Numbered from the stretch's first letter, positions 45,729 to 54,095 are shown. The stretch: DNA of 64,000 bases from JACDAN01 sp035776735 (GCA_035776735.1 DASSSO010000021.1:1-64000), one strand, 5' to 3'. Notes: generated by a model not told the origin, from the sequence alone. A program made the numbers and translations.

Positions 45729-46127
45729 CGATCTCCTTCCGTCAGCGTGGAACCAGATTCCTCGACACGCTCAGACGCTTGCGCCGCGGCTGCGCGGTAA
45801 CCGTTTACTCCGCGCACAAAGCACGTTCGCTTCTAATCGAGCTCGCTACGACTGCCCTGATTCTGGTTTTGGTTGTCGTCAGCATGCAGAGGGCGCGCTC
45901 ATTCTGTCAACGGCGAAGAGACTATGTGCTAGCCACCATCGGCGAGCCCGGCAGGCACGTATGGACTTCGCTCGAGCCACGGGCAGACGTGGTCGAGCCG
46001 ACGCTGGCAAGTTCGGCCTGTGTTCCGCGCTCGATCCCTGACTGAAGCCCGTTCAGCTCGTCAGGTTCGGCCTCGGCACCTGCGCCGGCTCATAGGAACT
46101 CCGCGCCAGTCCATTGATCAGTGGCGC
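45729..46127. other. 399-base gap between radical SAM and precursor genes
   Basis: Contains TTGACAGAATGA on the minus strand near 45900, a possible -35 for the radical SAM gene, but no good -10. A plus-strand frame here with a hydrophobic stretch has no ribosome site. No convincing gene. Confidence 0.45.
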
Positions 46128-46508
46128 TCAGCAGTTTGATGTGCAGATATGTCCGCCTCGGGCGGAACAAGTGCCGCGGCTCTTGCACTCGTAGCCTTCG
46201 TGATCCGCAACGAGACCAAGGCCGAGTCCAAAACGCTCAAAGAGCGATCTGAACTCGAAGAAACTGAGCTCTCGTCCGACGCCACCGAAGTACGCTCCGG
46301 CCAGTCCGCCGTTGTTGAACTTGAGTGAACGCGTGAACTCAGCAACCGTCTCGGGAGAGCAACTCTTGAGGGGGTTGTCGCCGGATCGAGCTAGCTTCAA
46401 CCAGTCCGCTTTCGTCCGAACGATCCGCGCTCGCGGGTTGACCATCAAATCCTTCCACTCCCTCTCGGTCTGGGCGATCCATCGGACATCAGCCTTCGGT
46501 TTCATCAT
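46128..46508 (-). CDS. candidate RiPP precursor with Cys-rich C-terminus
   Basis: ATG 46508 (or the next at 46505) follows GAGGAG. The 126-residue protein has a soluble leader-like part (ETVAEFTRSLKFNNGGLAG, FEFRSLFERFGLGLGLVADH) and a small C-terminal tail YECKSRGTCSARGGHICTSN(C) with four cysteines in 18 residues. No signal peptide. A long leader plus a short Cys/Ser/Thr-rich core fits a ribosomally made, modified peptide, in keeping with the adjacent radical SAM gene. Function inferred. Confidence 0.6.
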   Translation of the reverse strand: MMKPKADVRWIAQTEREWKDLMVNPRARIVRTKADWLKLARSGDNPLKSCSPETVAEFTRSLKFNNGGLAGAYFGGVGRELSFFEFRSLFERFGLGLGLVADHEGYECKSRGTCSARGGHICTSNC

Positions 46509-46530
46509 CCGCTCCTCGCTCGGGTCGCCT

Positions 46531-46833
46531 TCACTCAGCTCGATGCTTGTAGAAGAGAAGTTGCACGGCCTTCTCCTCCGGCATCACCATCGCTATCCGG
46601 CATACAGCGTCCACGGTATGGGGAACGTGAGAGTTGAGCATCTGCGTCGTGACGTGCCAGTCAGCCCCTACGCCTTCAACCTCATCACGCAGCACAGCCA
46701 AGGGATCTCGGAGCAGTCTCTCGAAATATGGTGATGTGCTCTTCGCCTCACCCCAGTAGAGGCTCCAGGACTCTGCCTGGATGTCAGGCGAGACATCATC
46801 GATCTTCACCCATTCATTCTCCGGACGAGTCAT
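46531..46833 (-). CDS. NHLP-leader-like protein (100 aa)
   Basis: ATG 46833 follows CGGAGG by six bases. The segment SPYFERLLRDPLAVLRDEVE followed by strands and MVMPEEKAVQLLFYKH resembles the nitrile-hydratase-like leader (NHLP: FxxxLLxDPxxxLxxE ... LP). It lacks a Gly-Gly core and ends HRAE, so it may be a degenerate precursor or a stand-alone leader-binding protein. It sits 22 bases upstream of the Cys-rich candidate precursor. Confidence 0.55.
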   Translation of the reverse strand: MTRPENEWVKIDDVSPDIQAESWSLYWGEAKSTSPYFERLLRDPLAVLRDEVEGVGADWHVTTQMLNSHVPHTVDAVCRIAMVMPEEKAVQLLFYKHRAE

Positions 46834-47084
46834 TGCACACCTCCGTGTCCCGATGATCGTTGACCTAGTGTCATCATGCGCAGAAGTCGTGGTCAATGTC
46901 CAGCATCAGACGGCATGACTCATCCAGAGTCCGTCGCGCGCGCCGACGCGTCGGACATGCATGTGTTGACAATTCGATACGGTTCACGGAGCGACGGCTT
47001 GTCGCTGACTGGGCGGAAGGGCCATGCCGGGAGCGCTGTTTCAACTCCGTTCGGCTCTTTCGCCGAAAAAAGAAAGGAGTCGAG

Positions 47085-47261
47085 ATGCCCAACGGCGGTC
47101 CCTGGCGGCAACGAAAGGGAGCACAGTACGACACGTGGCACTGGTGCCGCAACTGCTCCAACGACCCTAAAGAGAACTACGACGTGAGCTACAGCAAACC
47201 CACGTCCGGCGAACTCTGCGACGAGTGCAAGTCGAAGGAGGACAAGGGCGATTGCTCATAG
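47085..47261 (+). CDS. small Cys-rich protein (58 aa)
   Basis: ATG 47085 follows AGAAAGGAG by five bases. The product MPNGGPWRQRKGAQYDTWHW has a CRNC ... CDEC pattern and ends KGDCS, suggesting a zinc ribbon. Similar-looking short proteins occur in several phyla, and I know no function for them. It is the only plus-strand gene in the RiPP-like group. Confidence 0.6.
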   Translation: MPNGGPWRQRKGAQYDTWHWCRNCSNDPKENYDVSYSKPTSGELCDECKSKEDKGDCS

Positions 47262-47346
47262 GATGAGCAGGTCCGGAGGCAAGGGTTCCTCTGCGTAGCT
47301 TGCTATGGACGCGTCGAAGTGCCGACGGATAGGACGCTGAGGACTC

Positions 47347-47381
47347 CGGCGTGTGGCGGGTCAGCGGCTCGTCACACGCCG
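47347..47381. terminator. hairpin between convergent genes
   Basis: Nine-base perfect arms CGGCGTGTG / CACACGCCG with a 17-base loop lie between the small Cys-rich gene and the convergent phosphoesterase gene. Probably a bidirectional terminator; no clear T-run. Confidence 0.5.
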
Positions 47382-47426
47382 CTCATCCGGACTTACCCCG
47401 CGCGGGGCGATGGGTTCAGCGCCTGT

Positions 47427-48827
47427 CTAGATCTGATCGAGATGGCGCCGGCGAAAGGCTTCGATGAATTCCCCTAGCTCCGTCTCGCTGCGGAACTCCG
47501 GCTCGGGCACGGGTGGCGACTCGACACCATCGATCAACTCGGGCGACGGGCGCTCTCGATCGATCTGCACTGCGAGTTCGACCAAGCCCTGCTGAAACTC
47601 GTTGAGCTCAATCGTTCCATCGGGAGCGACGCCCTCGGCCCAGATCTCTGGCCCCTGAGCGGCGGGGATCGTCTCGGGCGCCGTCGGCAAGTCGACGGGT
47701 GGCAGCGGCTGGGGGCGAGACGCGAGCCTGGCGAAGCTGGTTGCCGCGCTGTCGCGGTCGGTGAGCGTCGCGTCGAAGTCGAAGAGTTCGCGCAGAGTCG
47801 CCGCTATCGAGGTGTGATCGAGAACCTCGTCGTGCACGGTCCCTGGCTCGATGCGGCTGGAGACAACGACCGCCGGCACACGCGGCCCGAGCAGATCAAA
47901 GGCAAAGCCGTACGTCGGGTCCCTCGCGCCGACGCGCGGCGGAACCGCAGCGGTCGGCGAGACGCGATCGAAGAAACCGCCGTGCTCGTCGTAGGTGATG
48001 ACCAGCAGGCTCGTGCTCCAGATCTTGGCATTGCTCGCGAGAGCCATGTAGACCTCGCGGAGCAGGCGTTCACCGAGCGAGACGCTCGCGAGCGGGTGTT
48101 GGCTTGAGACCGCGCTTCCGAAGTGGCGCGGCTCGATGAACGAGTAGTTTGGGAGGCGCCCATCGCGCGCGTGCTCGAAGAACGAGCCGAGTCGGCTGAA
48201 GCGAAATCCGCCGTCGTGGAAGTGAAGCTCGGGGTATGCGGCAACCTGCGGGATGTCACCGGCGTAGATCTGCCAGCTGCGACCCGCGCTCGAGAGCACC
48301 TCGAAGATCGTTCGATTGTCGTAGAAACGGATCTCGTTTTCGACGAGGTCATCCGAGGTCGCCGCGTGTGCGAACAGCCGATTCGGCCAGGTCTCGCTCG
48401 GCACTGAGCAATGCCAGCGCGAGCAGACCGCGTACTCGCGGGCAAGCGTCGATAGGACGGGAAGAAGCTCGGGTGTGTGGCAGCCGAGGACCTGCTTACC
48501 GGGAGCTTGCCGACGCTCCTGATAGTTCCAGGCAAAACCGCTGTTCGTCAGCTCGTACGGCGCCTGCCATGGTCCCGCGTTTGCGCTCAGCTGGCGCATG
48601 ACGTCGGGATAGCCGTGCTTGGGATCGGCGTCGAGTCCTCCTTCCTCGTCGAGGGCGAAGGCGAGCGCGACCTCCGACGTGGGATCGCTCGGATTGATCG
48701 GGTTCGGAATGGGCTCCTCGGTCACAGGGACGAGCCCGCCGTAGTCGAGAAGACCCAGCATGTGGTCGAACGAGCGGTTCTCGAGCATGAGCACGACGAC
48801 GTGCTCGATCGGGCCTGGCACCGGCAT
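47427..48827 (-). CDS. phosphoesterase family protein (phospholipase C / acid phosphatase type)
   Basis: The 466-residue protein begins PGPIEHVVVLMLENRSFDHMLG, the ENRSFD metal-binding signature of the PF04185-type phosphoesterases. Further active-site pieces are SVPSETWPNR, YDEHGGFFDRV and LDHTSIAATLRELF. These enzymes cleave phospholipids or phosphomonoesters. There is no signal peptide at GTG/ATG 48827, which is unusual because most relatives are exported by Tat. It lies 32 bases downstream of the protease-nuclease gene and is probably cotranscribed. Confidence 0.88.
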   Translation of the reverse strand: MPVPGPIEHVVVLMLENRSFDHMLGLLDYGGLVPVTEEPIPNPINPSDPTSEVALAFALDEEGGLDADPKHGYPDVMRQLSANAGPWQAPYELTNSGFAWNYQERRQAPGKQVLGCHTPELLPVLSTLAREYAVCSRWHCSVPSETWPNRLFAHAATSDDLVENEIRFYDNRTIFEVLSSAGRSWQIYAGDIPQVAAYPELHFHDGGFRFSRLGSFFEHARDGRLPNYSFIEPRHFGSAVSSQHPLASVSLGERLLREVYMALASNAKIWSTSLLVITYDEHGGFFDRVSPTAAVPPRVGARDPTYGFAFDLLGPRVPAVVVSSRIEPGTVHDEVLDHTSIAATLRELFDFDATLTDRDSAATSFARLASRPQPLPPVDLPTAPETIPAAQGPEIWAEGVAPDGTIELNEFQQGLVELAVQIDRERPSPELIDGVESPPVPEPEFRSETELGEFIEAFRRRHLDQI

Positions 48828-48859
48828 CAGTACGCGACGCTCGTCCGCTGAGGGAGCAA

Positions 48860-50749
48860 TTAGCCCGCGATCTCGGTGCGCGAGTCAATCCGGCGGACGG
48901 CGGATTGACCGGCCGCCTCGGGTGCTGCGGGCATCGTGTCAGCCGCTTCCAGGAGCCCGAAGCGGAGTCCCGTGCGCGCGACGAGATCGGCGAGAGCGAC
49001 CTGGTAGAGCTTGAAGGGCTCGAGCCCGAGCGACTCGACTTTCGCCTCGAGATCGTCCTGAGTCAGAACGTAGGCCTTTGCTTTGAGCACGCCGTCTTCG
49101 ACGTAGCCGATGAGCTTCCAAAAGGAGCGTGGTACGAGCAGATCGCGGTAGGGAAAGTCGCTGTCCTTGAACAGTGGCCCAGCGAAGACGCTGATCTTCA
49201 GATTGTCGACGTCGACGTCCTCGAAGATGGCGTTCTCGAGTTCACCCCATAGACCGTGGAGACGCGACTGGTTGAAGTCGTCCAGCTGTGGGGTGATATT
49301 GGTGAAGAAAAAGGAGTCGATGTTGGCAGCCTCCGCTTCGCGCCGTGTCCCCCAGAGGAGATCGGCTCGCCTTGCGATGTGGCCGCGATCGAGGTGGTTC
49401 GACGCATAGAGGTCGTCGTCGACTTGGAACTGGGCTTCATAGGCATCGTCGAGGACGAAGGCCAGGCCCTCACGCGAGAGCTGCTGAAGGCCGTTGCCAT
49501 CGATGTTCCAGGCGACCCAACGGCAGAAGCGCCGCGCTCGGCTCATCGCGAGGGAGAAGTGGGTGTAGTCACGCACGAACGCGCCTGTCTTCGTCGGGGC
49601 GTAGTCAGCTTCGACCTCGGGCTGGGCGGCAACGGGAAAGCTGAGGTCCAGCCCGACGAGAAAGTGGGGGTCGTAGCCGACCGTAGCGACCACAGCCACG
49701 GCGCCTGGATCAGACGGGACGAACGGGCTGATCTCGAGCTTCTCGAAGACCGATGACGCGTAGCAGGCAAGGGCGTACTCGGCGGGCTCGACAGTCTCGC
49801 CTGCGAAATGCAGCCCGAGCATCATCTCGCCTGTTGCGCCGTCTTCGTCGACGGCCATCCAGACCGAGCCTGAGTCGCCACCCATGCTGATCTCGCCGTT
49901 CGGCGAGGGGTTCACGTTGTCGACGCCGATCTCGAAGCCGCCGATCTGCTGCTCGCCGACCACCCCGTAGGTCAACTTCGAGATCGTGTGAATGCGCGTA
50001 ACGAGCCCGTAGGTGACGCCTGTTGTTCTGCCCGACTTGACGACGCGATCGCCGAGCTCGGGGTCGCCGAGCTCGCGTACGGAAACGCCGAGGTCGAGAA
50101 TTCTGTCGATCGCGTCGCGATTGGCGATGCTCGCGATCGCACAATCGCCGGCGAGGCCGAGGAAGCTCCGTACGAGGTGTCCGCAGACGTTCTCGGTAAT
50201 CCGGTTGTCGTCGTAGACGCCGGGCTGGACGATTGGATCGCCGATCCTCCCGTTCGGGCCGTTCAGCACGTGCCAGTTCGAGAGGATCCGCATCTCTGCG
50301 GATGCCTGCTCTTGAACGAGGCAGCCGAACGTCCCGGCGCTGACGGCGACGTGTCCGATGCTGACACCCGGCAGGAGCGGATCGACCCGGCTCTTCCGCT
50401 CGACCTTCGCTTCTGCCTTCACCGCCGTCGGGTGTGCCTCGAACTTGCGCTCGATCACATCAGTCGTGAAGGTGATGCCGTTCGCCGTGATCGTCTCGGG
50501 AATTGTCCGCGTCGCGACTACCTCCAGTGCTTCGGGCGCGAACTTCTGACCCACCGTGAACTGCAAGGAGAGCTGCTGCGTCCGCTCGCCGTCAGTGACC
50601 TTGTAGCCAATTCCGACCGAGTTGATGTTCGGGTCGGGCAGGTACTCGTCAGCGACCTGGCGGACGGCTGCCTGGAGCGCCTCCGTGCTTCGCAGATCAC
50701 GCTTGCGCACCGCAGCCTCTTCGGCATCTGCCGCCATTGGATACGGCAT
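48860..50749 (-). CDS. trypsin-like protease fused to NUC1 (DNA/RNA non-specific) endonuclease
   Basis: Residues about 140-310 form a chymotrypsin-fold protease with His160 (LSNWHVL), Asp202 (GDCAIA) and Ser293 (MGGDSGSVW). The C-terminal domain (about 390-560) is a beta-beta-alpha/NUC1 nuclease with HLDRGHIAR (His457) and FFFTNITPQ (Asn484). Both active sites look intact. No signal peptide is present, so both activities would act in the cytoplasm, suggesting a suicide effector. The start may be ATG 50737, since TACATG at 50752-50747 looks like the -10 box. Confidence 0.83.
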   Translation of the reverse strand: MPYPMAADAEEAAVRKRDLRSTEALQAAVRQVADEYLPDPNINSVGIGYKVTDGERTQQLSLQFTVGQKFAPEALEVVATRTIPETITANGITFTTDVIERKFEAHPTAVKAEAKVERKSRVDPLLPGVSIGHVAVSAGTFGCLVQEQASAEMRILSNWHVLNGPNGRIGDPIVQPGVYDDNRITENVCGHLVRSFLGLAGDCAIASIANRDAIDRILDLGVSVRELGDPELGDRVVKSGRTTGVTYGLVTRIHTISKLTYGVVGEQQIGGFEIGVDNVNPSPNGEISMGGDSGSVWMAVDEDGATGEMMLGLHFAGETVEPAEYALACYASSVFEKLEISPFVPSDPGAVAVVATVGYDPHFLVGLDLSFPVAAQPEVEADYAPTKTGAFVRDYTHFSLAMSRARRFCRWVAWNIDGNGLQQLSREGLAFVLDDAYEAQFQVDDDLYASNHLDRGHIARRADLLWGTRREAEAANIDSFFFTNITPQLDDFNQSRLHGLWGELENAIFEDVDVDNLKISVFAGPLFKDSDFPYRDLLVPRSFWKLIGYVEDGVLKAKAYVLTQDDLEAKVESLGLEPFKLYQVALADLVARTGLRFGLLEAADTMPAAPEAAGQSAVRRIDSRTEIAG

Positions 50750-50774
50750 GTAACGCCAATCTGACGACTGTCAA
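50747..50774 (-). promoter_or_regulatory. promoter of the protease-nuclease/phosphoesterase operon
   Basis: TTGACA (50774-50769), 16 bases, TACATG (50752-50747). The predicted start is near 50740, which would make ATG 50737 the first codon of an almost leaderless mRNA. Confidence 0.45.
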
Positions 50775-50885
50775 CATTACGGTGAGACGATCCTCACAAG
50801 CGCCGAGGTTTCTGTCAAGAACCGCTCCGAACCTCCCACGCGCGGGCATCTCTCGAGAAGGAGACGTTTCGCTGCGATAGAAAGG

Positions 50886-50924
50886 GCAGGCATGCGGATC
50901 CGGGAACGCGAAACGCATGCCTGC
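50886..50924 (-). terminator. hairpin after the 27-codon peptide gene
   Basis: Eleven-base perfect arms GCAGGCATGCG / CGCATGCCTGC with a 17-base loop lie about 22 bases past the peptide stop; CCCTTTCT follows on the minus strand. A good terminator candidate. Confidence 0.6.
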
Positions 50925-50945
50925 GTTACGATGAATCGAGTTACG

Positions 50946-51029
50946 TTAGTGCGGCCAGGGCGTGCTGTCTCCGATCAAGGCAGCCAGGACCAGCGCGGTC
51001 GAGAGGAGAGCGAGCAGTCGAACTGTCAT
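50946..51029 (-). CDS. 27-residue hydrophobic peptide, candidate signalling propeptide
   Basis: ATG 51029 is preceded by GGAAGGG ten bases upstream and ends at TAA 50948-50946. The product begins MTVRLLALLSTALVLA and ends LIGDSTPWPH: a hydrophobic export-type segment followed by a short polar tail, like Phr, PapR or arbitrium propeptides. It has its own promoter (51082-51111), a palindrome at the predicted start site and a terminator hairpin, and faces an XRE-TPR regulator. A type I toxin is an alternative, but the polar tail with Pro-Trp-Pro argues for a pheromone. Confidence 0.55.
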   Translation of the reverse strand: MTVRLLALLSTALVLAALIGDSTPWPH

Positions 51030-51062
51030 CACGGACCATCCCTTCCTGAATTGGTGGACAGT

Positions 51063-51111
51063 CCGAGCGCTCGGTGATGACAAAGTAATCAGATGGCGCG
51101 GAGAAAGTCAA
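51063..51111 (-). promoter_or_regulatory. peptide-gene promoter and palindromic operator
   Basis: Minus strand: TTGACT (51111-51106), 18 bases, TACTTT (51087-51082), start near 51075. The 12-bp perfect palindrome CCGAGCGCTCGG (51063-51074) lies at +1 to +12, where a bound XRE regulator would block transcription. The -35 lies inside the first codons of the divergent regulator gene. Confidence 0.55.
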
Positions 51112-52388
51112 CACATGTGACGGATCTGGCGGGTCTTGCCCGTCGGCTAAAGGAGGCCCGCGAGCGGGCAGGGCTGAGTCAGCGGCAACTCGCCTTTCCT
51201 GGCTGCTCGGCGGCCTACATCTCACGTGTCGAGGCCGGCGACCGCGTGCCCTCGCCCGCGGTCATCGAGGGGCTTGCTTCAAGGCTTGGCGTCAGCGCGC
51301 ACTGGCTTACCACCGGGGACCAGGAGTCAGCCGCCTCCAGCGCGTTGCGCGACGCTCAGATCGCGCTTCGCCTCGACGACGTTGCCAATGCTGAACGGTT
51401 GTTCGGGACGGCACTCGACGGGGCTGAAAGCGCCGAGGGACGCTCCGAAGGGCTTGAGGGCCTGGCCGAGGTCGCGGTACGCAAGGGCACCCCGCGGGTG
51501 GCGATCGAGTTCGCCGAGCAAGCACTCGGGCTCACCGGCCAGGAGCCCGAGGAACGCCCAGCACTTGCTGAAGTGTTGGCCCGCTCATACGCCGCGCTCG
51601 GCGAGTTGGCGCGCTCAATCGCAGTTCTCGAGCGCTGCGTCGAGCACTTCGCGTCAGAGCCGGTGCAGTTTGTCCGCTTCTCGGTGCTGCTCGGTGCGGC
51701 GCTCACCGATGGGGGGAACTTCGCCGAGGCCGAGCGGGTGATCGGCGGCGCTCTTGCCCGTGGCAGAGAGCTCATCGATCCCTACACGCGAGCTCGCCTG
51801 TATTGGTCTGAGTCGCGCCTCCTCCAGGAGCAAGGCAACCACGAGGCGGCAGAGGACTACGCGCGCCGGACGCTCGAGATCTTGCGGGCGACCGAGGACG
51901 GCTACGCCGTGGCGCATATCCTGCAGATGCTCGCCCACATCAACATCGACCTTGGCCGACCCGACGAGGCACTCGTCCTCCTCAGCGAGGGGTGGCCTGC
52001 GATTAATGCTGTCGGCACGCCACTCGAGGTCGCCCAGTATCAGATCGAGGAGGCGCGAGCGCTGGCGGCGGTCGGCGACTACGAGCGTGCATCAGCGCTC
52101 GCGACCGCGCTCACGCAATCGCTCGGTGATAGCCATTCGCTCGACGCAGCACGCGCCTACCTCCTCCTCGCCGAGACGATGTCGGCCGTAGGACAGCCCG
52201 AGCGCGCGCTTGAGCTCTACGAACTGGCCATCGACCTTCTCGAACAAGGCCCGCCTTCACGGCACACGATCGCCGCCTACAGGCAACTCGCGACGCTCCT
52301 CAAGGAGCGGGGAGACTCCGCGCGCGCATACGAACTCATGGAACGAGCACTCGGCGTCCAGGAGCAGGTCGGCCGCCCAATCACCTAA
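51093..52388 (+). CDS. XRE-family regulator with TPR repeats
   Basis: Residues about 12-68 form an XRE helix-turn-helix (LARRLKEARERAGLSQRQLA, AAYISRVEAGDRVPSPAVIE). The remaining ~350 residues are tandem TPR-like helices (for example FAEAERVIGGALARGRELID, HEAAEDYARRTLEILRATED). This HTH-TPR design is that of RNPP-type peptide receptors and related actinobacterial regulators. It starts at ATG 51093 without a clear ribosome site and is divergent to the 27-residue peptide gene, its likely ligand source. Confidence 0.85.
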   Translation: MARRKSTHVTDLAGLARRLKEARERAGLSQRQLAFPGCSAAYISRVEAGDRVPSPAVIEGLASRLGVSAHWLTTGDQESAASSALRDAQIALRLDDVANAERLFGTALDGAESAEGRSEGLEGLAEVAVRKGTPRVAIEFAEQALGLTGQEPEERPALAEVLARSYAALGELARSIAVLERCVEHFASEPVQFVRFSVLLGAALTDGGNFAEAERVIGGALARGRELIDPYTRARLYWSESRLLQEQGNHEAAEDYARRTLEILRATEDGYAVAHILQMLAHINIDLGRPDEALVLLSEGWPAINAVGTPLEVAQYQIEEARALAAVGDYERASALATALTQSLGDSHSLDAARAYLLLAETMSAVGQPERALELYELAIDLLEQGPPSRHTIAAYRQLATLLKERGDSARAYELMERALGVQEQVGRPIT

Positions 52389-52709
52389 CGCGCCTGGCGC
52401 TCGTCTCTTGCTGCGCTCTCGACTCCCGGTGGTCCTCACAACGGCGCTTTGATCGAGATTGAGGCGCGGTCGTCGACGGTTACGATGAGAAGATCTTCGT
52501 CATCGGCTCGGCGTAGGCGCCTAGAGCGTGTAGCGGAGTGCTTTGCGGGCGATGGGACGCGACGCTTGGCTGGTCGGTGCCCCCATGAATCGAACATGCA
52601 CACGCGGTCTAGGAAACCACTTCCGTCTCGCAGTGCGCGACGGCCAGCCTGCCTGCAGACTCATCCTGGTCCCTGTCGTAGTCGCTTCTCAGCCGGTTCG
52701 TGCGTGGCT
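52389..52709. other. 321-base gap holding a tRNA remnant
   Basis: Between the regulator and the GGDEF gene. Contains the tRNA-Arg-like remnant at 52576-52618; nothing else convincing. Confidence 0.5.
52576..52618 (-). pseudogene. tRNA-Arg-like remnant (anticodon CCT)
   Basis: The minus strand reads GTGGTTTCCTAGACCGCG, then TGTGCATGTTCGATTCATGG and GGGCACC. The anticodon stem GTGGT/ACCGC can pair, the loop carries CCT, the T-loop TTCGATT is present and the 3' end matches tRNA-Arg. The 5' acceptor and D-arm are not recognisable. Like the fragment at 43.5 kb, it may mark an old integration site. Confidence 0.42.
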
Positions 52710-54095
52710 CTAGCCCGAGTCCGCGCACCGAAGCTGACGTTTTGCGTCGACCAGACGCTCGTCTGCCTCGTGCTGTGCGGCTTCCACTCGCTCGCCGCGC
52801 GTCGTCGCGGAGCCGATCGCAAGTCGAAGCTCGGGACGCGCCGGCCGCGTGTCCTTGGCGGCCGCGGCCCTGATTCGGGCGAGGACGTCTTCCGCAGTTC
52901 CCTCATCGGCGTCGACAAGAAGAACGCCGAATTCGTCTCCACCTAGGCGGGCGACCAGATCCTGGGAGCGCGCGCTCGCGCGGAGGACAGCCGCGATCCG
53001 GCACAGCTGTTCATCCCCGACACGATGGCTGTAGCTGTCGTTGATCGACTTGAGACCACAGCAGTCGGCAAGGAGGATGCTAAGTGGGGCATCCTTCGAG
53101 GCAGTTGCGTCCTCCACCGCCTCACTCCAGGCAAGGCGATTGGCAAGACCGGTAAGCACGTCTCGGCGCGCCTGGGTCGCCGCCAGCTGCAAGTCCTCTG
53201 TGAGCGCGTCTCGAAGAAGCGCCGAGGAGAGAAGTGGCTCGGCTGCCTCGACGAGCCGCTTTCCCAGTGACTGGCACAGAAGCGTGAACCCACGCGCCGG
53301 AGCAGCCGCCGTATGCAGAAGCAAGAGCACGCCCGCAAGCGGGCGCTCGACCTCGAGCAAGTAGTAGGCAAGGACGCCGTCTGCTGAGCGAAAGGGTGCG
53401 GGCAGCTCGTTGGCCGCCGCTTCCTGGATACAGAGTGGGAAGACGCCGCGAGCGGCGATCTGCGCAAGGACGACCGCCATGTCGGTGATCTCGAGCGCTG
53501 CGCTCTCGCCTCGCTCGCAGATGAACACGCGCTCGCCCTCCTCGAAATAGAGAAGGCCGAGATCGCAGGAGAGCGAGCTTGTGGCCTGCTCGACCAGGTG
53601 CTGCGCTGCCTGGGCGAACGTCTCTGCGGGTGCGTGCAATAGATCACGAACCGCGTTCAGCGCCTCGACCTCGTCGGCAAGACGCTTTGCTGGTGCCACC
53701 TCGACGAGCGCGTCACTTGCGAACTGGGAAAGCTCGAGGAACTCGGAGTCCGTGACCTCGGCCATCGCCTCATCAGGCCCACCGAAAACGACGAACACGT
53801 CGTGGCTCAGGCGCGCAAGCGCCACCTGCTTCGCGTAGTAAGGGCCGATCACATGGAAGGGTGCATCGTGCGAGCTACGCACGATCGGGTTCGCGGAGGC
53901 GAGCAGGCGCCCCAGCTTCGGATCATCGTCGTCCACCTCGTTAATCCCCGCCCAGCCGGCGCCGCGACCAAAGCCGCCGACGTGAGCGAAGCGCTGCTCA
54001 GCGACGCGGCGAAAGACGAACAGATCTGATGCATGCGCCGCTTCCGCGACCTCGGCGGCCGAGACGGCGGGCTGGGTGCTGGCAAGTTCGCCCAC
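52710..54095 (-). CDS. GGDEF-domain diguanylate cyclase, probably cytoplasmic sensor
   Basis: The C-terminal ~160 residues form a GGDEF domain with an intact active site VARLGGDEFGVLLVDADEG and DVLTGLANRLAW at its start. The metal/base region reads LADCCGLKSINDSYSHRVGD, with Cys-Cys where Leu-Asp is usual, so activity is likely but not assured. The N-terminal ~300 residues hold two GAF-like regions. No inhibitory RxxD site is seen. c-di-GMP made here could act on the MshEN-domain pilus proteins. Confidence 0.82.
   Translation of the reverse strand: MGELASTQPAVSAAEVAEAAHASDLFVFRRVAEQRFAHVGGFGRGAGWAGINEVDDDDPKLGRLLASANPIVRSSHDAPFHVIGPYYAKQVALARLSHDVFVVFGGPDEAMAEVTDSEFLELSQFASDALVEVAPAKRLADEVEALNAVRDLLHAPAETFAQAAQHLVEQATSSLSCDLGLLYFEEGERVFICERGESAALEITDMAVVLAQIAARGVFPLCIQEAAANELPAPFRSADGVLAYYLLEVERPLAGVLLLLHTAAAPARGFTLLCQSLGKRLVEAAEPLLSSALLRDALTEDLQLAATQARRDVLTGLANRLAWSEAVEDATASKDAPLSILLADCCGLKSINDSYSHRVGDEQLCRIAAVLRASARSQDLVARLGGDEFGVLLVDADEGTAEDVLARIRAAAAKDTRPARPELRLAIGSATTRGERVEAAQHEADERLVDAKRQLRCADSG

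Noticed and set aside
45779..46045. Plus-strand frame with a hydrophobic stretch near the radical SAM gene
   Set aside because: No ribosome site, opposite to the operon, and no conserved feature.
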